DNA from: Thermotogales bacterium Thermo_02
GTDB taxonomy: Bacteria; Thermotogota; Thermotogae; Petrotogales; Kosmotogaceae
Direction of reading: 5' to 3'
Length of the DNA stretch: 41,384 bases
Assembly (NCBI GenBank): GCA_001603185.1
Contig: LVBU01000072.1
Span: 1 to 41,384, forward strand
The translations under genes and the position numbers were made by a program. This document shows, one piece after another, positions 1 through 7,859 of this stretch (positions are counted from its first letter, which is position 1; each line of letters opens with the position of its first letter). A model generated the notes under the pieces. That model saw only the letters and a list, made by a program, of their open reading frames with translations, was not told the origin of the DNA and searched no databases.

Positions 1-10
1 CGGTTGTGCC

Positions 11-406
11 TTATATCCCTATAGCTGAAGCTAGGGGCTTTACGGCACTTTCGGTACTTTCTGTTGGAACCTCTGGACTGTAAGAGATTCCCCCACCGCG
101 CTGTTCCCAGTAGCAGACCGTGAAGATCTCTTCCAGACCCGTCGGATGCTTTTCCACAAGAAAATACTCGGAAAAACATGGCCCCCCGTGGACAAACAAC
201 AGGACGGGATTTTCAAGGTTCTTGCCCTTGATAAACATCCCCTGCTTCACTCCGCCGATATCCACAAAAACCTTCTCTGAAATACTTCGTGCAAGAGGAT
301 TCCCTGCATCATCCAGAAAAGGGCGTATCTTCCCGGGGCTATATAGGAGTATCAAGCAAGCTATGAGAAGGGCAAAACCGATCAAAACAGAAAATACAAT
401 CAGCAT
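11..406 (-). pseudogene. Alpha/beta hydrolase, N-terminal fragment (probably broken)
   Basis: The 131-residue frame starts with a membrane segment (about residues 1-22), followed by a short linker and the start of an alpha/beta-hydrolase fold. The oxyanion-hole motif HGGP is at 73-76 and WEQRGGG at 100-106, as in prolyl aminopeptidase-like hydrolases. After YSPEVPTES the sequence loses family character and stops at TAA (11-13), well before any nucleophile elbow (GxSxG) or catalytic Asp/His. A whole enzyme would need roughly 200 more residues, so this is either a truncated or frameshifted gene, or its remainder lies beyond the window edge in another frame. ATG at 406 is preferred over GTG at 427 because GGAGG and GGTGAG lie just ahead of it. 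No function can be assigned to the fragment. Confidence 0.55.
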
Positions 407-515
407 GAACTCACCAAACCTCCACACAATTGACTCTTGATTAGCAGACTGTCTTCTATCACTACGGGTAAGAAAAACAAGGTTAGAAAACTCGAGGGAC
501 AGCTCTTGATGATCT

Positions 516-1238
516 TCACTTCTTCTTTTTGAGTAGCTCTACTTCCTTTTTGCTGAGTTTCTTTATGTCGCCGGGATTCGGTACAAGGGAGATATGAAGA
601 CCGCCGATCGAGACTCTTACGAGGTTTTGGACCCTTTTCCCGATAACTCGCAACATCTCCCTTATCTCTCGTTTGTGGCCTTCGGAGATCGTCAGCCTGA
701 GAGTTGTGGTTTCTCTGTCTTTTCTGGTTATATAGGCGTCGGCTGGCGATGTGGTGAAGCCGTCCTGAAGTGTTATTCCATTTCGGATTAGCTGCAGCTC
801 TTCGTCTTTCAAGCTCCCCTTGATCTTCACTATGTAGGTCTTTCTTATTTCGGAGCTCGGGTGACTTATGAGATTTGCTAGGTCGCCGTCATTTGTCATT
901 ATTATGATTCCGGAAGTCCCCTGATCAAGTCTTCCTACGTGAAAAACACGTTCCTTTATCCTTCCTTCTATCAGGTCTGCCAGAGTCTTCCGCCCCCGGT
1001 CATCTGTCATTGCACTGAGGACGCCTGCAGGTTTGTTGAGAAGATAGACCACTTTCTGGTCGGCCCTGTATTGAAGCGGTGTATCATCAATAGTTAGCTT
1101 TGAAACCGCGGGGTCTAGCTCCCGTCTTGGATAGAATTCGACTTGTCCGTCAATCTTGATTCTGCCGTCCAGTATCGCCTGTGTCGACTTCCTCCTGGAC
1201 AGTCCCGTCAACTGTGATACTATCTCCTGAAGCTTCAA
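516..1238 (-). CDS. rluB: Pseudouridine synthase, RsuA/RluB family
   Basis: Isomerises uridine to pseudouridine in rRNA. An N-terminal S4 RNA-binding domain (about 1-50, with LSRRKSTQAILDGRIKIDG) is followed by the catalytic domain. The GRLDQGTSG motif at 102-110 supplies the catalytic Asp105. The length of 240 aa is normal for RsuA/RluB/RluE proteins; RluB is the usual partner of scpA-scpB, but the exact target uridine cannot be read from sequence. The TTG start is supported by AAGGAG about 7 nt upstream and by correct alignment of the S4 domain from residue 1. That start lies inside scpB, giving an 89-bp overlap. It is the last gene of the trpS-scpA-scpB-rluB run. Confidence 0.88.
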   Translation of the reverse strand: MKLQEIVSQLTGLSRRKSTQAILDGRIKIDGQVEFYPRRELDPAVSKLTIDDTPLQYRADQKVVYLLNKPAGVLSAMTDDRGRKTLADLIEGRIKERVFHVGRLDQGTSGIIIMTNDGDLANLISHPSSEIRKTYIVKIKGSLKDEELQLIRNGITLQDGFTTSPADAYITRKDRETTTLRLTISEGHKREIREMLRVIGKRVQNLVRVSIGGLHISLVPNPGDIKKLSKKEVELLKKKK

Positions 1239-1758
1239 CCTTTTCTCCTTCTCCCAGGAACAGACCCTGTACCACTTCCGCTAGATCGTCCAGCTGGAAG
1301 AGGTCGTAGAATTTTCTACTCACTCTGTACAGATACGGCCGCCCGGGTAGTTTGGATTTGCGTTTGCCGATAAGTCCCATACGAGAGAGTTCTAGCAGCT
1401 GGTTCTGTGAGGAACGTCCCCTTATGAGTTCGACATCGTTTTTGGTAAGCGGCCCCTTTATCGCAACTATCGCCAGGGTCTCCATCTGCGTATCCGTTAT
1501 GCTTACTATGGGCCTTGTGGTTATCTGGTTAACGTAGGACTGTATTTCCGCCTTAGTGTAGAACCTCAACTTGCCGTTTACGGACTTTATGAAGACTCCT
1601 CTGTCGAGGCTCTCGTACTCCCTTTCCATCTCATCCAGCAAAACCATTACCTGGTTGTACTTAAGTCCAACTATCGAAGCGATTTTCTTTGGTTCTATAC
1701 CGCTTCGGGCAGAGAATATCAGCGCCTCGATTATCGCCTTTTTTGAGAGTTCGCTCAA
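1150..1758 (-). CDS. scpB: Segregation and condensation protein ScpB
   Basis: Winged-helix kleisin-associated subunit that binds ScpA and SMC in the chromosome-condensing complex. The 202-aa product shows the two winged-helix modules typical of ScpB: about 5-80, and about 85-160 with the conserved stretch around TDTQMETLAIVAIKGPLTK. The last 40 residues are a poorly conserved acidic tail, and its coding sequence doubles as the 5' end of rluB. The start is TTG, with GGAGG 8 nt upstream, and shares the four bases TTGA (1755-1758) with the scpA stop codon, so the two subunits are probably translationally coupled. Confidence 0.93.
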   Translation of the reverse strand: MSELSKKAIIEALIFSARSGIEPKKIASIVGLKYNQVMVLLDEMEREYESLDRGVFIKSVNGKLRFYTKAEIQSYVNQITTRPIVSITDTQMETLAIVAIKGPLTKNDVELIRGRSSQNQLLELSRMGLIGKRKSKLPGRPYLYRVSRKFYDLFQLDDLAEVVQGLFLGEGEKVEASGDSITVDGTVQEEVDTGDTGRQNQD

Positions 1759-2447
1759 GAGGCACGCCTCCTGATCACGAGCGGTTCCATACTTTCGAGG
1801 ATGTACCGGTTAAGCTTCAGCAGCTCAAGTACGGCGAGAAAAGTAGCGATGATCTCGGTTCTGCTTTCCAGACCCATGAGAAACTCGTAGAGCTCTATAG
1901 TTTCGTACAGGTCTTCGATCTGCAACATTCGATCTTCAACGTTTATGCTTTCGGCGACTATGGTATATACTTTGTCTCTGAGAGCAGCCTCTTTCAGGAT
2001 CGACTTGAAGGCAACCATAAGCTTATCAGGGAGGTCTGCACTGTCGTCCGTACCGGCCGTCGCCCTCGCCGTCGCTCTTTCGTGACTGTAAGCTTCGTAA
2101 AGCTTGTTTCTGAATCGCTTCGAGAGCTCCTTGAGTGTCTGGTACTCTTCAACTCTATTGAATAGCTCTCTCTGCTGTTTATCGAAGACCTCGGCCTCTT
2201 TGTCGCTCAGTCTCGGGAGCAGCGCCCTGGACTTCATTTCCATTAGTGTCGAAGCCATCACGAGAAAGTCGGAAGTCACGTCCATATCCAGCGATTTCAT
2301 CTTGCTTATGTGATTCATGAATTCATCGGCGATTACTGTTATCGGGATGGAGCGGATATCGACCCGGTGTTTTCTTACGAGGAAGAGTAGAAGGTCCAAC
2401 GGTCCTTCGAACTCGGGCAAGTTGAATACAAACTTCATCTGTTCCAT
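1755..2447 (-). CDS. scpA: Segregation and condensation protein ScpA (kleisin)
   Basis: Kleisin subunit that bridges SMC heads and binds ScpB during chromosome segregation. The N-terminus shows the family hallmark EFEGPLDLLLFLVRKH, followed by the helical linker and a C-terminal winged helix. About 230 residues is normal. I prefer ATG at 2447 because a GGGTGG stretch sits just ahead of it; GTG at 2456 in the same frame would add three residues and overlap the trpS stop by 7 bases. It is followed directly by scpB through a TTGA overlap. The trpS-scpA-scpB order is shared with other Thermotogota, as I recall. Confidence 0.93.
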   Translation of the reverse strand: MEQMKFVFNLPEFEGPLDLLLFLVRKHRVDIRSIPITVIADEFMNHISKMKSLDMDVTSDFLVMASTLMEMKSRALLPRLSDKEAEVFDKQQRELFNRVEEYQTLKELSKRFRNKLYEAYSHERATARATAGTDDSADLPDKLMVAFKSILKEAALRDKVYTIVAESINVEDRMLQIEDLYETIELYEFLMGLESRTEIIATFLAVLELLKLNRYILESMEPLVIRRRAS

Positions 2448-2449
2448 TC

Positions 2450-3433
2450 TTACCACCCCAGCTTCGTTACACCGAGAACCCTGCGCATAGTCTCTTTTGC
2501 AACGGTTCTCGCTCTTGAATTGCCATCTTCAATGATGTCATCCAGGAGTCGGGGATTTTCTCTGAGATAGTTGAATTTCTCCCATACGGGTGAGAGTCTC
2601 TCCACTAAGTTCTTCTGGAGCACCTTCTTGCAGTCGAGGCAACCGATTCCGGCAGTCTTGCAGCCATTCACTACCCAGTCTCTCTCTTCTTGTGAGGAAG
2701 TGAAGGCCTTGTGATAGTCCCATACGGGGCACTTCTCGGGATCGCCCGGGTCGGTCCTTCTCTTCCTTGCAGGATCGGTCATCATCGGTGCAAGCATCTT
2801 CCACAGTTCCTTTTCGTTTGTGTCCACGAGTATGAAGTTCCCATAGCTCTTCGACATTTTTCGGCCGTCGGTTCCCGGGAGCTTCGGGACTCTTGCAAGC
2901 AGCGGCTCCGGTTCGGGAAAGACCTCTCCGAACTGAGCGTTAAACTTTCTGGCTATCTCTCTGGTCAGTTCGACGTGATATATTTGATCCTCTCCAACAG
3001 GGACTCCATTGGCCAGATACATGAGTATGTCGGCAGCTTGAAGTACCGGATACAGCAGGAACCCACCGCTGGATAGGTCTCTGTCAGTTATCTGTTCCTT
3101 CTGATCTTTGAATGTGGGGACTCTTTCCAGTCTCGAAACCGAGACGAGCATCGAAAAGTACAGAAACAGCTCGGCGTGTTCTTTGATCGCAGATTGAACG
3201 AAGAGAACTGATTTCTCCGGATCAAGACCAACTGATACGTAAGTTCTTACAATATCCAGAGTCCATTCTCGAAAACTGGCGGTCTCCTCAATATGTGAAG
3301 TTAGACCATGCCAGTTGGCAATGAAGTAAAAGCATTCATTTCCTCCATCTTGAAGTTCTTTCCACTTTTCAAGAGTAACGAGATGTCCCAGATGAAGTCT
3401 GCCCGTAGAACGCATGCCACTAAGAATTCGCAT
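2450..3433 (-). CDS. trpS: Tryptophanyl-tRNA synthetase with [4Fe-4S]-type cysteine motif
   Basis: Class I synthetase charging tRNA-Trp. The 327-aa protein begins MRILSGMRSTGRLHLGH; the HIGH-type signature is HLGH at 14-17 and KMSKS is at 192-196. Cysteines 235, 258, 265 and 268 form C-x22-C-x6-C-x2-C, the motif that binds a [4Fe-4S] cluster near the anticodon site in T. maritima TrpRS; most bacterial TrpRS lack it. The start at 3433 is chosen over a 35-residue upstream extension because GGAGGG lies 7 nt ahead and the family begins here. The upstream stretch has no tryptophan codons and no T-box features. It heads the trpS-scpA-scpB-rluB run. Confidence 0.96.
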   Translation of the reverse strand: MRILSGMRSTGRLHLGHLVTLEKWKELQDGGNECFYFIANWHGLTSHIEETASFREWTLDIVRTYVSVGLDPEKSVLFVQSAIKEHAELFLYFSMLVSVSRLERVPTFKDQKEQITDRDLSSGGFLLYPVLQAADILMYLANGVPVGEDQIYHVELTREIARKFNAQFGEVFPEPEPLLARVPKLPGTDGRKMSKSYGNFILVDTNEKELWKMLAPMMTDPARKRRTDPGDPEKCPVWDYHKAFTSSQEERDWVVNGCKTAGIGCLDCKKVLQKNLVERLSPVWEKFNYLRENPRLLDDIIEDGNSRARTVAKETMRRVLGVTKLGW

Positions 3434-3511
3434 CAGAAATCCCTCCAAACCCGAAAAGCCTTGAAATATGCCGACCACCGATCTTCTTAGGTCGAATGGT
3501 GTCTCCTCACA

Positions 3512-3521
3512 AAAGCGCTTT
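3512..3521. promoter_or_regulatory. Perfect 10-bp palindrome upstream of trpS (possible operator)
   Basis: AAAGCGCTTT is a perfect palindrome in the 163-bp divergent gap between trpS (minus) and the anchored-protein/sirtuin pair (plus). It lies about 7-17 bases downstream of a TAAAAT -10-like hexamer (3529-3534, minus strand), so it would cover the transcription start of trpS. The core resembles LacI/CcpA-type operators (AA-CG-TT). No convincing -35 box accompanies the hexamer, so both promoter and operator are tentative. Confidence 0.25.
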
Positions 3522-3596
3522 ACCATGTATTTTAGCACAGAATGATGTTATCATATTCACAGGATCGATCTTACTCAGACGTTAGGGAGGTAATTT

Positions 3597-4184
3597 ATGA
3601 AGTTCAACACCCTTCTAATCATACTCGTTGTAGTTATGGTAGGTATGACCGCCGTAAATATGTTTATGGCATTCAATAACAGACTGGATATCGACACGCT
3701 TTCATCGATAAGTTACTATACATACGATTATGAAGGTCGCGCAACACTAGACATAGAGACCGAGATTCTCTTCAAGAAGCCAAATCAGATGACGCAGTTT
3801 CTTGAGCAGTACGATAAGCCCAAGCAGGAGCAGCTTGCCGATTTTCAGGAATCAATTACGAAATTTGCCGAGAGTTTCAAGAGGTTAATGACTGTAGAGG
3901 ATTTTCAGTCTACGGCCACCGTTCTGAGCAATAACAGGGTTAAGGTAGTCGAATATGCCGTCATCGCAGGTTTTTCCGCAGTTGAAGATGGTGTTGTGAA
4001 CACGGATATGGGAGATATGGAGTTCAATCTCGTCGGTGTTCAGTCCTCCCTTACGCTGAGAGTTCCTTCCGACGCTAACGTTTTAAGTGTGGAACCGCAA
4101 CCTTCGAACACGGTTGGTGGATCTGTCTTCATATGGACCGATACCGGGAAGACCCCCTTCCCTAAGATAAGATTCAGCAGATGA
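3597..4184 (+). CDS. Membrane-anchored extracytoplasmic protein of unknown function (DUF4897-like)
   Basis: This 195-aa protein has one N-terminal hydrophobic segment (about 5-27, rich in I/L/V/M) and then a soluble domain predicted to face outside the cytoplasm. It contains no cysteines and no recognisable catalytic motif. The position between TrpRS and Sir2 matches the small hypothetical gene at the equivalent place in T. maritima, and the family is probably the Thermotogota-restricted DUF4897; that label is from memory and should be verified. The start is ATG with GGGAGG upstream. The stop overlaps the sirtuin start (ATGA, 4181-4184), so the two are co-translated. Confidence 0.82.
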   Translation: MKFNTLLIILVVVMVGMTAVNMFMAFNNRLDIDTLSSISYYTYDYEGRATLDIETEILFKKPNQMTQFLEQYDKPKQEQLADFQESITKFAESFKRLMTVEDFQSTATVLSNNRVKVVEYAVIAGFSAVEDGVVNTDMGDMEFNLVGVQSSLTLRVPSDANVLSVEPQPSNTVGGSVFIWTDTGKTPFPKIRFSR

Positions 4185-4945
4185 AAGATTCCATCCCCGA
4201 GGCACCAGACGCGAAACTCTTCCTCGACCTGATAAAGGGTTCACGGAGGGTTGCCGTACTGACCGGGGCAGGGGTTTCGGTTGCCAGCGGAATACCGGAC
4301 TTCAGAAGTCCAGAGGGACTTTACAGCAAAGTCTCGCCCGAAATCTTCGAAATAGATTTCTTTCTGCGTAACCCGGCCGGTTACTATAGAATTGCCAGGG
4401 AACGGATTCATGTGATGACCGACAGAAAACCTAATCCATCTCATTACCTTCTCGCAGAGCTTCAAGAAAAGGGCTACATAAGTGAGATTATCACCCAGAA
4501 TATAGATAGCCTTCACCAGCAGGCTGGAGCCAGCGAGGTTATCGAGCTGCATGGGAACGCCTCGTCTTTCAGCTGTATGGATTGTGGCAGAAGATACTCA
4601 CGTTCTGCCCTCGAAAGGCTTCTAGATATTGATGAGATTCCAAGATGCTCCTGTTCGGGACTTATAAAACCGGATATAGTCTTCTTCGGAGAGATGCTTC
4701 CGGCCGAGGCGATTCAGAGAGCCGAAGCTGCAGCTGTTGAAGCGGACTTATTTGTATCCATGGGTTCTTCGCTGGTGGTATATCCGGCTGCCCAGTTACC
4801 GATAATCTCCAGGTCCTCGGGGGCGAGTTTAGTTATAGTCAACCGCGACCAAACCGGTCTCGACTATCTTGCAGACAGGGTCTTCAAAGTCACGCTCGAA
4901 GATTTCTCCTCGCAGGTTCTCGCTATACTGGATAGAGAATCATGA
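4181..4945 (+). CDS. cobB: NAD-dependent protein deacylase, Sir2 family
   Basis: Removes acetyl (or other acyl) groups from lysines using NAD+, producing nicotinamide and O-acetyl-ADP-ribose. The 254-aa protein has the NAD-binding GAGVSVASGIPDFR at 29-42, TQNIDSLH at 105-112 and catalytic His124 in ELHGN. KPDIVFFGE and GSSLVVYPA follow. The structural zinc site is Cys132-x2-Cys135 and Cys156-x-Cys158; the second pair is one residue tighter than the CxxC of T. maritima Sir2. The product is close in length to the T. maritima enzyme. Its 3' end overlaps the convergent prmC gene by 23 bp, leaving no space for a terminator. Confidence 0.95.
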   Translation: MKDSIPEAPDAKLFLDLIKGSRRVAVLTGAGVSVASGIPDFRSPEGLYSKVSPEIFEIDFFLRNPAGYYRIARERIHVMTDRKPNPSHYLLAELQEKGYISEIITQNIDSLHQQAGASEVIELHGNASSFSCMDCGRRYSRSALERLLDIDEIPRCSCSGLIKPDIVFFGEMLPAEAIQRAEAAAVEADLFVSMGSSLVVYPAAQLPIISRSSGASLVIVNRDQTGLDYLADRVFKVTLEDFSSQVLAILDRES

Positions 4946-5753
4946 ACCTGTAGAGGCCGTAGAAGTCTCTTTCGAATTTATATGAGTAGCCCACAAGGTT
5001 TTCCGAAAGTTTTGACAGTTCATCGACCGCGTACTCTGCAATCTCCATATACACTTTCTTACCTTCGGGAAGCAATGAAAAGAAGCTCCTGTAGAAGTGA
5101 AGTCCGTCTTCGCCCCCGTCAAGAGCGAGCATAGGTTCATATTCCCTGACGTTGCTCTCAAGGGAACCGAGAAGTCCAGTCTTTATATATGGCGGGTTGG
5201 AGACGATAACTTCTATCTCTTTTAGATAAGGTTCAACAGGAGTCAGATTATCACCCTGAAGAAAGATGATACTGTTTATTCCGTTTGCAAGAGCGTTTTG
5301 CCTGGCCAGAGATAACGCTTCTGGTGAGATATCGGACGCGTAGACCTTCGAATCAGGCAGACGCTTCGCCAGAGAACAGGCGATTATCCCGCTGCCTGTA
5401 GCAATATCGGCAAATATTCTGTGTCGACTCTCTCCGTCAAGCACTAGCTCAATCAGTTCTTCGGTTTCAGGTCTCGGGATCAGTACGGAACGGTCTAACT
5501 TTAGCCTGATTCCATTTGAGTCGCGGTATCCAATCACGTAATCAATCGGCTCGCCGGCTACGAGTCTTTTGATGGACTCGCGGAGTTTTTCCCAGTAGTC
5601 ACCGGACAATTCGCAGTCGCTGCCTCTTACGATTATCGAATCATCCAATCCAAGAATCTCCCGGCAAAGCAACCTCAAAACAAAGCGGGAATTCGAAATT
5701 CCCGCCCTCACAAGCTCTTCGTCGAAGAAGTCTATAGCTTTTTCAATCTTCAA
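4923..5753 (-). CDS. prmC: Release factor glutamine methyltransferase PrmC (HemK)
   Basis: SAM-dependent N5-methylation of the glutamine in the GGQ motif of peptide-chain release factors. The 276-aa protein has an N-terminal helical domain (1-75), then IPRPETEELIE, the SAM-binding DIATGSGIIA and the catalytic NPPY motif (VSNPPYIKTG), ending with the ALDGGEDGL family signature. The TTG start shares TTGA (5750-5753) with the stop of the DUF59 gene; AAGGA lies about 12 nt upstream. The pairing with the DUF59 gene mirrors TM0488-TM0487. Its end overlaps the sirtuin gene tail to tail. Confidence 0.95.
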   Translation of the reverse strand: MKIEKAIDFFDEELVRAGISNSRFVLRLLCREILGLDDSIIVRGSDCELSGDYWEKLRESIKRLVAGEPIDYVIGYRDSNGIRLKLDRSVLIPRPETEELIELVLDGESRHRIFADIATGSGIIACSLAKRLPDSKVYASDISPEALSLARQNALANGINSIIFLQGDNLTPVEPYLKEIEVIVSNPPYIKTGLLGSLESNVREYEPMLALDGGEDGLHFYRSFFSLLPEGKKVYMEIAEYAVDELSKLSENLVGYSYKFERDFYGLYRFMILYPV

Positions 5754-6052
5754 AGTCCAAGTATCTTCCTTACATCATCGCTCGCCATATCCGGCGTCCA
5801 TGGAGGATCGAAGGTGAGCTCCATTTTCACTTCGCCTATACCCTCGATCTCGCTGACTTTTCTTCTTGCGTCTTCTAGCATCAGACCGGCAAGGGGACAC
5901 ATCGGCGTCGTAAGCGTCATTTTTATCCTGGCGTCGTTTTCCTCCGTTACTTCCACGTTGTATATAAGGCCCAGAGAGACTATGTCGAACCCTATCTCGA
6001 GATCATAGACCTGTCCAAGCGCTTCCATTACCCTTTCTTTTGTTATGGCCAT
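5750..6052 (-). CDS. DUF59/MIP18-family iron-sulfur assembly factor (SufT-like)
   Basis: A 100-residue stand-alone DUF59 domain, the type found in SufT and the MIP18 family and involved in maturing iron-sulfur proteins. Visible markers are the YDLEIGFDIVSLGLIY segment near the N-terminus, the conserved cysteine in TTPMCP and the DPPW motif (TFDPPWTP) near the end. The start at 6052 (MAITKERV) is supported by GGGAG about 6 nt upstream; a longer frame to 6142 would run into the SurA-like gene and lacks family character. It is co-translated with prmC. With no suf genes in view, its partner is unknown; the iron-sulfur TrpRS nearby is one conceivable client, but that is only inference. Confidence 0.9.
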   Translation of the reverse strand: MAITKERVMEALGQVYDLEIGFDIVSLGLIYNVEVTEENDARIKMTLTTPMCPLAGLMLEDARRKVSEIEGIGEVKMELTFDPPWTPDMASDDVRKILGL

Positions 6053-6066
6053 GGCTTTCTCCCTTC

Positions 6067-7077
6067 TCAGTTTTCGTAATATCTGGTAATAATAGCTGCT
6101 TCCTTGAATGGTTTGAATTCCTGCTCTTGCCACAGCTTCCAAATCATGCTCTTCTTTTCGCCGAGCAGTATGTTCTCAATCTCGGCACTAACTTCCTGAA
6201 GGTGCTTGACTCCAGCAGGTGAGTAAGAGATCAGATATATGACAGCGTATTTGTTTCCCAGAGTTACCACTGAAGAGAGTAGCTCACCTCTTGTGGTCTT
6301 GAAAAGAGACTTTACTAAATCTGGATTAAGACCTTCTACCTCGGCTCTCGTGAGCGCTTTGTTCTGAACATCGGGAAAGGTGTCCAACACTGTCATAGGG
6401 TTAGAGTCTCTTGAGGCTGCCTTCCAGGCCGTGTATGCTTCCGAGAAGGAATCGAACTGCAGCAGTTTGATCGAGATCTTCTCCTCGGCAACTGAGTATC
6501 TGGAAGCGTTTGCCTGGTAGAACTGGGCTATCTCTTCTTCGCTTACAGTCAAATCGCCAGTGATGGCAGCGTACAGAGTGTTTAGAGCTTCCTTATAAGC
6601 CAGATCTCTGACGACTTTTGCCTCATACGAACTGAGTCCATCTATGTAGCCCCTCAATATGTAGAAAAGATCGGCATCGGATTTGTTAATGTTCATCTCG
6701 GCCAGAGTATCTGTGATAGACTTGTTCACGGTCATTCTCAGAGAGGCAGTATCTACTTTGATTCCTTTGGATTCTGCGTACTGCATAAGAAGTGTTTCCT
6801 CTATAAGGATTTCCAGGGATCTCTTCTCGTACTCTTCGAGGAGTCTCTGGCCGGCCTCTGAGTTAAGCAGAATGTCCGAGAACATGGGGTCAATTGCCTC
6901 AATGCTCTTGGAGATCTCTGTGTAGCTTGGTAGAACCTTTGAAAGAAAGGTATCCATGTAGATAACATCACCGTTTACCGTGGCCGCAACAGTGCTGTCG
7001 GGAGTGTTTTCTGTCTGACCAAGCAGTGGCAAGGAGATGGAAAGAATAAACAGGGCAAAGATTAGCAGTTTCTTCAA
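6067..7077 (-). CDS. Exported SurA/PrsA-like peptidyl-prolyl isomerase-type chaperone
   Basis: The 336-aa product has a clean signal peptide (start, KK, then LLIFALFILSISLPLLG) and a SurA-N-like helical domain (AATVNGDVIYMDTFLSKVL onward). A weakly conserved parvulin-like region follows near residues 190-310. It probably assists folding of exported or envelope proteins; isomerase activity is uncertain because the parvulin core is degenerate. The start is TTG at 7077, not an upstream ATG: AGGAGG lies 7 nt ahead, the signal peptide begins there, and the start shares TTGA (7074-7077) with the mazG stop. Thermotogota have an outer sheath that needs such a chaperone. Confidence 0.8.
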   Translation of the reverse strand: MKKLLIFALFILSISLPLLGQTENTPDSTVAATVNGDVIYMDTFLSKVLPSYTEISKSIEAIDPMFSDILLNSEAGQRLLEEYEKRSLEILIEETLLMQYAESKGIKVDTASLRMTVNKSITDTLAEMNINKSDADLFYILRGYIDGLSSYEAKVVRDLAYKEALNTLYAAITGDLTVSEEEIAQFYQANASRYSVAEEKISIKLLQFDSFSEAYTAWKAASRDSNPMTVLDTFPDVQNKALTRAEVEGLNPDLVKSLFKTTRGELLSSVVTLGNKYAVIYLISYSPAGVKHLQEVSAEIENILLGEKKSMIWKLWQEQEFKPFKEAAIITRYYEN

Positions 7078-7859
7078 TTTGTACCCTCCTTCGCTTTTTC
7101 CCAAAGACGATTCAACTCGTCAATCGTTAGACTTTCTATTTCTAAACCGTACTTCTGTATATGACTCTCCATTTCGCGAAAACGGTTCACAAATTTCTCA
7201 GTCGACTTTCTCAAAGCAGATTCCGGATCGACATCAACGAAACGCGAGAGATTAACTACAGTAAAGAGAAGATCGCCGATCTCTTCTTCAATCTCGTCTC
7301 TCATGCCAGACTTTATTGCAGAATCGACCTCGTGGAGCTCTTCATCTATCTTGTCACGTGGTCCATCGACTCTGGTCCAGTCAAATCCTACGGCCGCTGC
7401 GTTTTCCTGGACCCTTCTCGCAAGGCTCAAGGCTGGAAGTGCTTTGTTTATCTTTCCTATTGAGGAAACGACCTCGGTTCCATGTTTCTTCTCCTTAGCC
7501 TTTATCTCCTCCCACTGTCGATAGGAGTAGCCCGGAGACTTCGCGAAGACATGAGGATGCCTTCTTATGAGCTTATCGGTAAGAATCCTGACAACCTCTC
7601 CAATATCGAAGGCGGCTCTGTCATTGGCTACCTGAGCATGAAACACAACCTGCAGAAGAACATCTCCGAGTTCTTCTGACAGCTCCGCATCGTTACCGCT
7701 ATCTATTGCATCAAGTACTTCGTAAGCCTCTTCTACCAAGTAGGGCTTCAAGCTCTCATGTGTTTGCAGCAGATCCCACTCGCAGCCTCCCGGAGAGCGT
7801 AGAGTCTTCATTGTCTCTATGAGTTTTATCCAGTCGTTCTTCAATTGCTCTTCATTCAC
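7074..7859 (-). CDS. mazG: Nucleoside triphosphate pyrophosphohydrolase MazG
   Basis: Hydrolyses (d)NTPs to NMP and PPi, a house-cleaning role. The 261-aa protein carries two MazG modules. The first has Glu43, Glu44, Glu47 (EEAYE) and Glu63/Asp66 (SEELGD) for Mg2+ binding; the second repeats the pattern with EELHE and EEEIGD in the C-terminal half. The opening SPGGCEWDLLQTHESLKPYL is the usual MazG signature. The gene overlaps rnhB by 8 bp and the SurA-like gene by 4 bp, so the three are one transcription unit. Confidence 0.95.
   Translation of the reverse strand: MNEEQLKNDWIKLIETMKTLRSPGGCEWDLLQTHESLKPYLVEEAYEVLDAIDSGNDAELSEELGDVLLQVVFHAQVANDRAAFDIGEVVRILTDKLIRRHPHVFAKSPGYSYRQWEEIKAKEKKHGTEVVSSIGKINKALPALSLARRVQENAAAVGFDWTRVDGPRDKIDEELHEVDSAIKSGMRDEIEEEIGDLLFTVVNLSRFVDVDPESALRKSTEKFVNRFREMESHIQKYGLEIESLTIDELNRLWEKAKEGTN

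Noticed and set aside
1689-2165. 158-codon plus-strand open frame across scpA/scpB
   Set aside because: Antisense to two conserved genes and without family features.
3434-3538. 35-codon N-terminal extension of trpS, considered as a leader peptide or T-box region
   Set aside because: It contains no Trp codons and no T-box sequence, and the strong GGAGGG before 3433 fixes the TrpRS start.
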